Source of the DNA: Bostrychus sinensis
Taxonomy: Eukaryota; Chordata; Actinopteri; Gobiiformes; Eleotridae
DNA: 64,000 nucleotides
Direction of reading: 5' to 3'
NCBI GenBank assembly: GCA_020698575.1
Contig: CM036243.1
Span: forward strand, 25,217,403-25,281,402
The notes under the pieces are model-generated. The model made no database searches and was not told the DNA's origin. It saw only the letters and a program-made list of their open reading frames with translations. The position numbers and the translations under genes are program-made. Each line of letters starts with the position of its first letter. Position 1 is the stretch's first letter. Of the stretch, positions 24,410 to 33,970 are shown piece after piece.

Positions 24410-24837
24410 GTGGGAACAGTCTGAGGATGGCCACTTCATGTTCCAACATGACTGCGCACCAGAGCACAAAGCATGGTCCCTAAAGACACGGATGAGAGAG
24501 TTTGGTGTGGAAGAACTTGACTGGCCTGCACACAGTCCTGACCTCAACCTGAGAGAACACAGTTGGGATGAATTAGAGCGAAGACTGTGAGCCAGGCCTT
24601 CTCGCAGTCAGACATGTAGATGTAGATAGACGCAAAGGGTGGGCCAACGTCATATTGAACCCTATGGATTAAGAATGGGATGTCATTTAAGTTCATATAT
24701 GGGTAAAGGCAGGGGAACTAATACTTCTGGAAATACAGCGTATCTCAATATTTAATCAATGTTTTGAAGATTTTATGTTTTCTTGTGATTATAAATATCA
24801 GTGATTGTGTTGTACATCTGTCAAATGTCTAATGCCT

Positions 24838-24975
24838 GCTTGTACTCTGCACTTCTGCCTGTACTGCTGCACATCTTGGACAGCCAGGACATTCTTGGAA
24901 AAGAGAGTGCCAATCCCAATGGATTTCTTTTTTTTCATGGTTAAAAAAAGATTAAATAAAAATAAAATAATGTCC
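24838..24975 (+). mobile_element. LINE 3' tail
   Basis: GGACAGCCAGGACATTCTTG then GGAAAAGAGAGTGCCAATCC-CAATGGATTTC, followed by GGTTAAAAAAAGATTAAATA and AT-rich units. It closely parallels a known teleost LINE 3' terminus (GGACAACTAGGACACTCTTG...GGTTAAATAAAGGTTAAATAA). 5'-truncated to about 140 bp, with no ORF remaining. Confidence 0.6.
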
Positions 24976-25924
24976 AAGTAAAATAGCTGGGTTTATTAGA
25001 ATTTAGTGCTACAAATGTGTGAGATGAATCTGAATCATGTGATGAAGTGGGGACACTACGCTGACCAACAATATAGCAAATAAAAAAATGCAGTATGAGA
25101 AGAGTTTGCAATTGATAAAGCCTGAGGGAGTTTCTTTTACACATTTACCTTAAAGCCCTGATGCTTTGATCTAAAAATATTTCTGCGTTTGAAAGACATG
25201 AAAGGTTTGTACTGATGAACGTTCAGCAACACTCGCTGACACAAATAAAGTCTGGTCAGAAAGTCCTAGCTCATTTTTACCATACCTTACAATTTCTTTA
25301 ACATCATAATTGGTCCAACAATCACAACCTCAGGTCTCTGTAAATTATTGGTTCTAAAACAGTGTTCAGGTTGAGTTTATTGTCACCTCTCAAGCTCTTG
25401 TGTCCATCAATCTTTCTCTTCTATTGCTACTGCTGCAATTACAGTGGTGGTGCAATCTGTTCAGATGGAGTAAGTTGACAAGTCCTATAAAGCAAATGAC
25501 AGCCTTGGTATAGTTAGAAGCTTATAGACCCCAGAGTCCAACCAGTGATGGGCGGTCGGAGGAGGGAGGTGAGGCAGTCAACATGGCCCAAATGCCACCT
25601 TTTTTTGATATACGGAAAAGAAATACTAGGTTGAGCCGGCATGGAGCAATATGCTTCACTTTGAGAGCACAATCTTAAACTGGCCTGAGCACGTTATAGT
25701 GTGTAATATAACTTTTTGATTGATTTTCCAAAGTCTAGACAATGTATAATACATATGATCTGACTGAAGTCAAAAAAGCTAGGTGTGAGGCAGTCAGTAT
25801 CTGCCTGCCTGAAGGGGGCATGTGTGAGTCTACAGAGTGTTCTGCATCAACCACCAACCTTAAAAAACATTGTGGACTATGACTTGGACTGAAGGAATGA
25901 ACTGTATCATATTTTATCTACCAA
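24976..25924. other. Unique non-coding DNA
   Basis: No gene or repeat recognised. ORFs are short and without domains. Confidence 0.45.
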
Positions 25925-26080
25925 GTTTGTCTATCTTGTCTTTGTCTGTGTATATCTCTGTCAGCTCTGCCACAAACTGGCCATTGTCCAGGATGTAACC
26001 TGTCTAAAGCCCATAGTTACTGGGACAGGCTCCAGTACCTGTGATCCCTACCTGGAATAAGCGGAAGTAGATAAATGAAT
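25925..26080 (+). mobile_element. tRNA-derived SINE, 3' fragment
   Basis: Matches, with substitutions, the 3' half of the full copy 15 bp downstream: GTCTGTGTATATCTCTGTCA, 'CCACAAACTGGCCATTGTCC', 'TTACTGGGACAGGCTCCAGT' and 'GGAATAAGCGGAAG' with an ATAAATGAAT tail. 5'-truncated; older than the neighbouring copy judging by its divergence. Confidence 0.75.
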
Positions 26081-26094
26081 ATATAGACTGACTT

Positions 26095-26476
26095 GGGTGC
26101 ACGGTGGCAGAGCGGTTAGCGTTCTCGCCTCCCAGCAAGGAGGTCATGGGTTCGAGCCCTAGGCTGACCAACACACCATCACACGAACTCTCTGGGTGGA
26201 GTGGCTCCCCGTGTTACCGTGGGTTCTCTCCGGGTACTCCGGCTTCCTCCCACCATCCAAAGACATGCATGTGTTAGGTGAATTGATTACTCTAAATTGA
26301 CCCTAGTGAATGAATGTGAGAGTGAATGGTTGTCTGTCTGTGTTCGTCTCTGTGTCAGCCCTGCGACAAGCTGGCCCCTGTCCAGGGTGTACCCCGCCTA
26401 CGGCCCAAAGTTACTGGGATAGGCTCCAGTCACCCGCGACCCCTAACGGGAATAAGCGATAGAAAATGAATGAATA
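26095..26476 (+). mobile_element. tRNA-derived SINE, full-length copy
   Basis: The 5' part is tRNA-like: an A-box-type TGGCAGAGCGGTTAGC (26105-26120) and a B-box GGTTCGAGCC (26149-26159) form an internal RNA polymerase III promoter. It is followed by GTGGGTTCTCTCCGGGTACT, 'CCACCATCCAAAGACATGCA', 'GGATAGGCTCCAGTCACCCG' and 'GGGAATAAGCGATAG' with a GAATGAATGAAT-type tail. This is a very common teleost SINE. Other copies in this window are at 25925, 48712 and 49712. It is not a functional tRNA gene. Confidence 0.85.
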
Positions 26477-27660
26477 GTCTGACTTCAGCTCTCAAGCTCT
26501 GCTTTAGAGAATACACTGTGTATCGTAGACACAGATTTGTCTTTTGACCATGATCATTAATTTTGCTAAGTGCAATTAACGGCAGCAGAGCTAAACTTAT
26601 CTCATTTAATCCCATCTCCTTCAAACAGTGTTAAAAGTTTTGGCGGAACGTTTTACTTATATGCACCCATTGACAAATTGGAGAGTTTTTAATGCCAAGT
26701 CTGACAAATGAAATATTTTATACGCTGTTATGGTGACAAGGGATACGCAAGGCTGTTGGGCTTGACCATCTATCACGCGGTTTCCAACACTGTAGGTAAA
26801 TCAATCAAAAAGATGTCCATGAGAGAAGCAAAGCGAGCTCGCTGCAGGGCCTTACTTCGCTGCCAAATGCCATTGCTGCAACTGCGGAGAAGTCTGTGTT
26901 GTAGAGAAAATGCGTCCACTCACCTGATGACCTATAAGAGATATGCACAGCGACAGAAATGGAGGTGCAGGTGTAAAAGGGAGGAGGGTGAAATGAAAAC
27001 CTCTGCAAGCTACAATAGGACTATATAAATCTGAGCAAGTGCATTTGATCATGGGCTTTTGACAGAAACAGGGATGGAGCAATGTTACAAGGGGCGGTGC
27101 TCAGGGGAGGGGTAGGGCAGGGGGAAGTGTAATACCATGATGTGACTATAGCTTCAGATGCTTTGTAATTTTGCGCACGTCCAACACTCTGGCTCTTCGT
27201 CATGCCAAAGTACAGCAGCGGCAAAGGTACAGCACTTTGATATTTCCAGCCCACTGCAGTGACACATGTAGTGGCTCGGGGCCATGCAGGTTTAGTTAGA
27301 GTCTGAGTCATGGTCGTGATGTAGTGTCTCATGCAGTGATAGCTTTGAGACATATGAGCTGGTATTTCCAGTGCCAGACGCGGGCTGCCGCCGTTTTCCC
27401 CAGCCAGATTAAAAAAGTGCTCCCGAAGGAGGACTCTCGATTGATTGTGTTCTTTGGGTTAGGAGCAGTTCTAAACCAACCCTGTCACAGCAATCTCCAA
27501 CATGTGATTTGACAAAAAAACTTAACTGCAACAACATGGAAAAGAATAGAAAATGCTGTCTGTCATAAGATACATTGTGGCTCTTGTGCATCATCAATGA
27601 ATGGTTGGAAGAGCACACTAACAGCAATGTTTTTCGTCAAAGCTGTGCACTTCAACATTC
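26477..27660. other. Unique non-coding DNA
   Basis: Overlapping ORFs of 60-110 codons exist on both strands (26708-27353), but none shows a domain or homologue I recognise and they contradict each other in frame; read as non-coding. Confidence 0.4.
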
Positions 27661-27664
27661 AAGC

Positions 27665-28455
27665 CCCTGTCCCACTGCACCATTTAACGATTCCATCTGA
27701 AAAACAAAGTTGTATGTTTATTTCAACTGGTTTTCAGACGTATTTAGACGTTGACAAACGTCACTAACCATTTTAAATTTTGAACATATTCAAAATTTTC
27801 AACGGCCAGCTTCCAGTAGCGATTGGCGGTTCTCATATTTTACTCTGGCCTTTTTTTGATGTTTTCACCATTACTAGGGTGGAATCTAATAGTTTTTTTA
27901 GACTTTTATTGCTGTTTGGCATGTGGACAGCTCATCCGTCTACAGCCACGAACACTCCATACATCTATGGAACGGTGAAACCAGCAAGAAAACTGAATAA
28001 CGTTGAAGAAACATTCACTTAACAAATACATGAGCGCCTGATCTCAGGCCAAATACAGTCCTCGTAGTGGTAGATACAGGTGAATATGGATAGAGGAATG
28101 TCTATTAACATGCGTACACCCCCGCCTCATTTGCTCCTCTGCTTCCAAGTACAATGGGTGACTTTCCTGATGATGTTCCTGATGAGGTGGCCCTTCTGCA
28201 GGCACAACTTGATGTGCAAGCTGCCCAGCTGAGACTATTAAAATGTGGTCCAAAGAAGAAGGGCAAGGCACAGATCAGAGGCGCAGGTTCCGGTTTTTGC
28301 CATGGCTTGGCCCGGAGAGGCAGCGGTAGTTTGGTCTTTATGACCAGTTCGTTACTCTTCTTAAGCAGACGTTAGTCAGGCATATGATGTTCCGCAAGAT
28401 GGGCTCAATGAAGACATTATTCATACTTAAGCAGACATTTCTTAGACATATTTAG
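27665..28455 (+). mobile_element. PIF/Harbinger-like element, 5' part
   Basis: Begins near CCCCTGTCCCACTGCACCAT and leads into a small ORF from 28154 whose product resembles the N-terminal part of Harbinger nuclease-type proteins. The motif AGACGTATTTAGACGTT near 27737 recurs as AGACATATTTAGACATT near 28444. No right TIR could be fixed and the catalytic nuclease region is missing. Confidence 0.5.
28154..28440 (+). pseudogene. HARBI1-like nuclease N-terminal remnant, frameshifted
   Basis: The first frame gives MGDFPDDVPDEVALLQAQLD followed by VQAAQLRLLKCGPKKKGK, a short acidic and then coiled-coil-like leader. After a frameshift at about 28277 the next frame reads RRFRFLPWLGPERQRQFGLY then DQFVTLLKQT, similar to the RR-W-RPW...R-FGLY-LM-EL segment near the start of PIF/Harbinger transposases. 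It stops soon after; the DDE nuclease domain is absent. The ATG at 28154 has no splice evidence. Non-functional; the family call rests on the W-PW and R-FGLYD pattern. Confidence 0.5.
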
Positions 28456-28725
28456 ACATTACTGATGCTGTTCTATCTACCGTACTAAGTATTATAACCA
28501 TCATGCATGGAATTTGTAGATAGCCTTCTATTTTACCAATGAGTTGAAGACCACTGAGGGTCAATGAAATGTTTGTATTATGTTTTATCTTACCAAAATA
28601 AAGCATTTGAATGAATACAAAATATCTTATCCTTTAATATTTTTTGAGAAATGTTTAAATTTGGTTATTATAGCAGCAACTCTTAGTAAGTGCTTATTTG
28701 AAGAACACAATACCTATTGACTTAC
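28456..28725. other. AT-rich unique DNA
   Basis: No gene or repeat recognised between the Harbinger piece and the next repeat. Confidence 0.4.
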
Positions 28726-28882
28726 TAATCCAAGCCAATCCAATCCAACTTTATTTATAAAGCACAGATGACAGTTGAATTAAACACAAGTAATTATAAA
28801 TACAGTTGAAAGAAAAAGTATGTAAACCCTTTGGAATTGGATTTTTGCATGATTTGGGCATAAAATGTGATCTGATCTTCAT

Positions 28883-29735
28883 CTAAGTCACAACAATAGA
28901 CAAACACTGTCTGCTTAAACTAATGCTGCAAAAAAAAAAAAAAATGTTTTCATGTTTTTTTATTGAACAATTATGTAAACAGTAACAATGCAAGGTTGAA
29001 AAGGTATGTGAACCTTTGGCTTTAATAACTGGTTGACCCTCCTTTGGCAACAAAAACCTCAACTCAGTGTTTTCTGTAGTTGCTGCACAACGCTCAGGAT
29101 GAATTTTAGACCATTCCTCTTTAGAAAACTGTTCAAGTTCAGCGATATTCTTGGGATGTCTGGTGTGAATTGTGAATCTTTTGAGGTCATGCCAGAGCAT
29201 CTCAATCAGGCCACTCCAGAAGGTGTATTTTCTTCTGTTGAAGCCATTCTGTTTTTGTCCTGTTGCATCGCCCATCCTCTGTTGAGCTTCAGTTAGTGGA
29301 CAGGTCGTCTTAAGTTTTCCTGCAAAGTGTTTTGATAATCTTGGGAATTCAGTTTACTGTCGATAATATCCAGGCCCTGAGGCAGCAAACAGCCCCAAAC
29401 CATGATGCTCCACCATACTTCACAGTGGGGATTTTTCTCCACACAAAGCATTGTGTGTTTCTTCCAAACAACTCAACTTTGGTTTCATCTGTCCACAGAA
29501 TATTTTGTCAGTAGTGCTGTAGAAAATCCAGGAGCTCTTTTGCAAACTTTAAATGTGCAGCAATATTTTTATTTTTTATTTTTTTGGACAGTTGTGGCTT
29601 TCTCCGTGGTGTCCTTCCATGAACGCCATTGTTTTTTAATGTTTTACCCATTGCAGATTTGTCAACAAAGATGTTAGCTTGTGCCAGAGATTTTAGTAAG
29701 TCTTTAGCTGACACTCTAGGATTTTTCCTCACCTC
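28883..29735 (-). pseudogene. Tc1-like transposase pseudogene
   Basis: Reading leftward, the first piece (29735-29508) encodes MRKNPRVSAKDLLKSLAQAN and GVHGRTPRRKPQLSKK, the second helix-turn-helix and linker. Next comes WTDETKVELFG (about 29490-29460), with the first catalytic Asp. A third piece, in another frame (29275-28883), has IEMLWHDLKR and HTRHPKNIAELEQFSKEEWS, the third acidic site (D/E in the LNPIE region) and C-terminus. The region that should hold the second catalytic Asp (QDN-PKH) is deleted, and frameshifts and stops separate the pieces. The N-terminal helix-turn-helix coding part lies beyond the nested insertion (upstream of 30360). Inactive. Confidence 0.9.
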
Positions 29736-29889
29736 ACTGAGCAGTCTGTGTTCTTGCAGTTATTTTTACAGGACGACTACTCCTAGTTAGAGTAGCAGCA
29801 GTGCTGAACTTTCTCCATTCATAGACAATCTGTTGTACCATGGACTCATGAACATCAAAGCTTTTAGAGATACTTTTGTAACCCTTTCC

Positions 29890-30350
29890 TTGCCTGCAAA
29901 ATCCAGACTGATATGTCTCTGTGTTATTCTACAGAGAAATATCAGTCTGGTCACCACACCGTCCGCAGTGGTTTACTCAAATCCAAACCGTACCGTGCAT
30001 TTTGATTGGTTTATTTAAGTCACGTGTTCTTCGCGAAAAGCGTCACTCGTACGCGTCTCCTCACCGACAACAATCAAGATGGCGCACCGAGAAGCTGAGA
30101 GTTTGTTTCATTCAGCGGTATGGTACGGTAATGTTGAAATAACTCCCTCGTTCCTCCCTCGTGGCTTCACTACTCTGTTTGTTTACTTTCTCACTTTCTT
30201 GTAGCTTTGTTAACGTCACTTTCGCCATTTTCTGATTGGTTAACTCCGCTGTCCGTTAACTCGGGTTTGCTCCGCCCTAGAAATCGAATTGATTCTAAGG
30301 CGACTAGACTCATCCGCTGGTACAGCGGTGAGTCTGGAATTTCCAGGCAA
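29890..30350. mobile_element. 461-bp TIR element with terminal hairpins and 9-bp TSD, nested in Tc1
   Basis: Flanked by ACCCTTTCC on both sides (29881-29889 and 30351-30359), a perfect 9-bp duplication. TIRs are TTGCCTGCAAAATCCAGACT (left) and TTGCCTGGAAATTCCAGACT (right, reverse-complemented), 18 of 20 matching. Immediately inside each TIR is a hairpin: left arms 29903-29922 and 29931-29950 (19 of 20 pairs), right arms about 30304-30319 and 30323-30337. The interior is CpG-rich with no ORF above 75 codons. A 9-bp TSD fits Mutator-like elements, but the terminal sequence is not one I can assign. Confidence 0.85.
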
Positions 30351-31340
30351 ACCCTTTCCAGGTTCACGCAAGTCGACAGTTCTTACACATAGGTCTTCTT
30401 TTGTGCAAGCCATGGTTCACATCAAGTAATGCTTTTTCAGAATAGCAAACTCAAAACTGGGGTGTGTTTTTTATTGGGCAGGGTCACTTTAACCCATACC
30501 CCCAATCTTTTCACATTGATTGGACTCCAGGTTGGCTGACGCCTAACTCCTATTAGCTCTTGAAGAAGTAATTAGACTAGGGGTTCACATACTTTTTCCA
30601 TCCTGCACTGTAAATGTTTAAAAAATATTCAATAAACACATATGCAGACTGTGTTTGTCTATTGCTGCTTCTTAGATGAACATCAGATCACATTTTATGA
30701 CCAAATCATGCAGACAGCCAAGTAATCGGAAGGGTTCACATACTTTTTCTTTCAACTGCATACTTCAAACAAGGATGTACAATTATTTGTAAAAGAACAA
30801 AAAATAACAGTTGTACCAATAAACACTCAAAAAACACAACAACAACAACAAAATCAATAAAACAATAAAAGTCAACAACTCAAACTGTTAAAAAGCCAGA
30901 GAAAAACATTTGTTTTAAGAGAGTACTTAAAAACAGGAAGTGAATCAGCCTGTACTGCATTGTAGGAAGAAATACCCTCAGATTCAAAAGCTTGTACCTT
31001 CAGGAGCAATAACCTGAAGTAATAATTTCCTGTATTACTTTGTCTCTCAAGTCATTTTTGTTATGAAACCATTCCTTGTCAGTGTGAATGAACTGTACGG
31101 GTTGTGATATGCACTGCCATTTGGAGCAGCTGAGTTGAACCAGCCTCAGCACAAATACAGACTGCTTTTGGCAGCTCCAGGTCAGGAGGGAGCAGAGTGT
31201 GAACCGCAGAGAGGTCAGGACCGGGTCTCTCCCAGCCGCTCTGTGTGGAGGTTTTCTCCAGATCGTACTTTTCCCCTTTGTCTTCTGCAACCCTCCACTA
31301 CAAGCAAGTGCTAATGAATGATGCTGTGACAGGAAAAGTT

Positions 31341-31777
31341 TACAACCCCAAACTCAAGAAAAGTTGTGATACAAATGATAAAAAAAAGAATATAAGAATA
31401 GGTGCGCACAAATCCAAGTTTTTGCTGTGTCATGCAAAGAAGAAGCTATATGTGAACATGATCCAACAATAAGATCTTCCCTGGGCCAAAGCTCAACAGA
31501 AAATAGAAAACTGTTCTATGGTCAGATAAACCATGATTTGAAAAATACATATTCATTCAGCCCAGAGAAGACAGGGGTGCTTCCAGATTATGTTTACATA
31601 GTTGCATGATACAGCTATAATCTTTGACTCTGTTCACAGACAATGACTTCTGGAAGTATTCCTGAGTCGTGCAGTGATTTCATGATTGTTTTTGATAATA
31701 CAGACTCTACAGACCATTTGAATTTGTTTTCATTTACATTTTACACAGCATTCCAACTTATTTCTGAATTTTGGTTA
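31341..31777. mobile_element. Internally deleted mariner-like MITE ('TACAACCCCAATTC' family), copy 1
   Basis: Starts TACAACCCCAAACTCAAGAA and ends CATTCCAACTTATTTCTGAA-TTTTGGT, diverged inverted ends. Inner words TTCCCTGGGCCAAAGCTCA and TTCACAGACAATGACTTCTG match scattered parts of a larger parent element that I recognise as a Tc1/mariner-type teleost transposon. About two thirds of the parent is deleted; no transposase ORF survives. Confidence 0.7.
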
Positions 31778-32429
31778 TATATGTCAACAGCAGATTGCTG
31801 ATCTTCCAGTTCAGTGAACTATTTATGTTACCTTGAGAAAGAGAAATATCTTGCGGCATACTGTAGTTTCTGCAATAGAGCATTATAGCAACAAAGACCT
31901 CTAATCCTCTACTTAATTCATGCTGAGTCCCTTAAGATTATTTGCCTTCAATTGCAGCTTGTTAGCTGAAATCGCTTCAGCTCCTACTTGTTCTCTTTCT
32001 GTTGCATTGACCAAGAACTAGAATTGTTAAAACAAAGTAGGAATAAAGAGGTGATTTGGTGTAATATATGTTTTAAGAATAGGGAATGAAGTCTCTTGTC
32101 GGAACTTAGCTGTCACGGTAAAACTCACACGCGTTCACATACATCTATATGTGCGTACACCTTTGTGCATGCCAATTCGTATATAATGCACGGATGTCCC
32201 CTATGTTTCATCATCAAAGCCCTATCAGGCAGCGCGAGGTCTGAAGGGGAGAATATGAACCGGATAAAACAAATCGTTTGATGTGTGAAAGACAGACACT
32301 CCAGCTCCAAAGTACTTAAGCTTCCCCTCCCAACGGACTGACAAGGGAGAGGGGTAGGAGCGAGGAACCAGTGAGCCCCTCTTCTATTCCCCTCCCTTAT
32401 TCTGTTCTTCGCTGAGAGTTTCCGAAGCA
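31778..32429. other. Unique non-coding DNA
   Basis: A 208-codon minus-strand ORF (32125-32751) crosses this stretch and the next. It has Ser/Thr/Leu-rich composition without recognisable domains and no conserved start context; read as chance ORF. Confidence 0.4.
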
Positions 32430-32760
32430 TTGCGTCATTGTTTATGCAAGGTCCCGGTGTCTGTGCACGAGCGGTGTCAATTAAATAAATAAAGTCAATA
32501 TTGATAGACGTTTCAAAGGCGTGCAGTAGCGAAGCGAGCAGAGGAATAGACACAGAGGAGATCTTCAGTAATAGAGCCGGAGAGGGTGAAGGGGGTGAAT
32601 TAGTAATGGGATGGACATAAAATCGTGTGAGTGTACAATTGAGTGTGTCGGAGCATGGCTGCCTAAAATAAATTGTCCAATATGTTTCATGTCTGCTGCT
32701 TTGATATTTGTCTGCTGTCAAACCATGTCTTGTTTTCATTATTTTCTTCACATTTGCATT
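32430..32760. promoter_or_regulatory. Candidate conserved non-coding block
   Basis: Non-repetitive sequence with TTATGCAAGG, GGTGTCAATTAAATAAATAA and AGTCAATATTGATAGACG, i.e. AT-rich homeodomain-type words set in CpG-preserving sequence. No repeat match known to me. The regulatory reading is inference. Confidence 0.2.
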
Positions 32761-33230
32761 ATCTGACTATATACCATCACAGAACATAAAAACAACGAAA
32801 GCCAAATCCGCATCATCTCACAATGTCATTTTACGGTCACTAGTTTCTATCTTGTTAGGAGAAACAGATGGTCCGTGATTTAGGTTCTTTGTATATTTTA
32901 AAATATTCATCAACCTGCTATTAAGTCTTTGATTGTCTGGCATAACAAAGGCCTTTTAACTGCAGTTAATATCCTTTCAGAAAAGGACTAAGAGTGACTC
33001 ACAATGTGTTATGTCCATGAATATAAGCCTTTCGCCCAAGTCTTTAGAGATGAAAGGCCCCTCTGCTCCCATGTCAAACACCCAGCACACCTGACCTGTA
33101 CAAAGGCCTGTTAAATATTCAGCTGAATTGGTTTTGTAAATGGTCAGCCCCTAAGATATTGTAATGTCAAATAAAACCAAAGAGTCTGAATCATAAACTG
33201 TTGCTTAGGGCATACCATTTCATAATACAA
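32761..33230. other. Unique non-coding DNA
   Basis: Nothing recognised. Confidence 0.4.
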
Positions 33231-33805
33231 TCTGAGGTATGTTCATGATCTTCTACCAAACTGTGGTAGCGAGTGCCCTGTACTTTGCAGTGGTATGTTG
33301 ACGGAGCAGCACCTGCAAAAAGGGACATCAGGTGGACTAATAAACTGATCCAAAAGGCAAGACATGTCATCGGCTATGAGTTGGAGACGTCTCTGTCAGT
33401 GAGGGACAGGATGACTCTGGACAAACTGTTCTCCTTCATGAACAATCCTGTTCCTCTTTATTGGACTATAGAGGGGCAGCAGGGCTCTTTCTCCAACTGA
33501 CTCATTCAGCTCCGCTTCCACAGCGAACGCTACAGGACTCAATTTATCCCATACACCATCCATCTGTACGACAACTCTCCTTTCTGTAATAGATAATGTA
33601 GTATTCTCTTACCCCACATGTTTGTATTTAGTGTGTATTTTCTTGATTTTACTTTTTTATTCTATTGTATTTTATTCATTTTATTTTATTGCTTATATCT
33701 ACCCTTTATATTTTTCCCATTTTACTAGTGTTTTTAAGTGCAACTGAGCGACTGAGACCAAGTAATGTCCCTTTTGGATCAATAAAGTCTGTCTATGTCT
33801 AAGTT
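33231..33805 (+). mobile_element. LINE 3' end (L2/Rex1-type), 5'-truncated
   Basis: Coding part 33240-33500, then an AT-rich 3' UTR ending TTTTGGATCAATAAAGTCTG-TCTATGTCT, the typical terminus of fish L2/Rex-type LINEs with a short tail repeat. The truncated 5' end is as expected of target-primed reverse transcription. The adjacent antisense scrap at 33906-33965 (AAACTTTATTAGCCCCATAG-GGAAA) resembles the tail of another LINE. Confidence 0.7.
33240..33580 (+). pseudogene. LINE ORF2 C-terminal remnant
   Basis: The reading starts with FYQTVVASALYFAVVC-like sequence (here ...TKLW..VPCTLQWYVDG after frameshifts), then AAPAKRDIRWTNKLIQKARH, VIGYELETSLSVRDRMTLDK and LFSFMNNPVPLYWTIEGQQG-SFSN. It continues in another frame with LIQLRFHSERYRTQFIPYTI-HLYDNS. 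This is the C-terminus downstream of the reverse transcriptase domain of L2/Rex1-type ORF2 proteins. At least two frameshifts and stops; inactive. In an active element this part helps the ORF2 protein act at the insertion site. Confidence 0.65.
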
Positions 33806-33905
33806 GATCCCTCTTTGTCATTCATGAACACAAATGTTGATACAAAAAAAAGCTTTTGGGGTTTTGTGATTTCCCATGAAAGTAGTGTGGACATGATACG
33901 GTTTA

Positions 33906-33970
33906 AAGTTAAGGTAAACTTTATTAGCCCCATAGGGAAAATTGTTCTTAATTTGACTGCATCTTTTCAA
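33906..33970 (-). mobile_element. Antisense LINE tail scrap
   Basis: AAACTTTATTAGCCCCATAG-GGAAAATTG reads on the minus strand as CAATTTTCCCTATGGGGCTA-ATAAAGTTT, the common 'TTCCC.TTGGGGATTAATAAAGT' LINE terminus. Confidence 0.55.

Larger units (their letters stand above)
22474..24660 (+). pseudogene. Tc1-like transposase remnant (DDE), split and frameshifted
   Basis: The first block (22474-22586) encodes MVWGCF and, after a frameshift, EILDNSMLPSLW, the region before the second catalytic Asp of Tc1 transposases. The second block (from 24414) resumes with residues like EDGHFMFQHDCAPEHKAW, covering the second Asp (QHD in place of the usual QDN/QHD form), then ELDWPAHSPDLNLREHSWDE, holding the LNP-EHLWDEL-type third acidic residue. 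The N-terminal DNA-binding domain and first Asp are deleted, the end is truncated, and the two halves are 1.8 kb apart. Non-functional. A whole transposase of this type would excise and reinsert the element at TA sites in the nucleus. Confidence 0.8.
22435..24740 (+). mobile_element. Tc1-like transposon copy, internally deleted and interrupted
   Basis: TIR-like ends CACTATGTTTCCTAAAGTAT (left) and CGCTGTATTTCCAGAAGTAT (right, reverse-complemented) are flanked by TA (22433-22434 and 24741-24742). The left end is joined directly to the late transposase region by a large internal deletion. A 1.8-kb foreign segment (22587-24409) then splits the transposase between GTGG repeats. The surviving coding parts are at 22474-22586 and 24414-24660. 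Confidence 0.85.
28803..30758 (-). mobile_element. Tc1-like transposon, transposase on minus strand, carrying a nested insertion
   Basis: The left end CAGTTGAAAGAAAAAGTATG matches the reverse complement of the right end over more than 25 bp and is preceded by TA (28801-28802). The right flank is CA (30759-30760), apparently a mutated TA, followed by TA. Removing the nested 461-bp element and its 9-bp duplication leaves about 1.49 kb, a normal length for a Tc1 element. Its only gene is the broken transposase below. Confidence 0.9.
28726..31260. repeat. Older interspersed repeat split by the Tc1 insertion
   Basis: The left piece (28726-28802) carries CCAATCCAACTTTATTTATA-AAGCAC. The right piece (30761-31000) carries AAAACAATAAAAGTCAACAA, AGCCAGAGAAAAACATTTGT and AAAACAGGAAGTGAATCAGC. 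In teleost genomes these words occur consecutively in one repeat family, so the Tc1 element (28803-30758) appears to sit inside it. The part 31000-31260 may also belong to it. No coding capacity recognised. Confidence 0.5.

Noticed and set aside
26100..26170. Possible tRNA gene
   Set aside because: A- and B-box-like sequences are present, but this is the head of a tRNA-derived SINE; no tRNA cloverleaf with anticodon stem and acceptor was seen, and other SINE copies exist nearby.
26708..27353. Cluster of ORFs on both strands
   Set aside because: Mutually contradictory frames, no domains, no splice-flanked exon structure.
32125..32751. 208-codon minus-strand ORF, the longest in the window
   Set aside because: Composition resembles translated non-coding DNA, with no motif or homologue recognised and no supporting gene structure. 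Conservation of the reading frame in another fish would change this.
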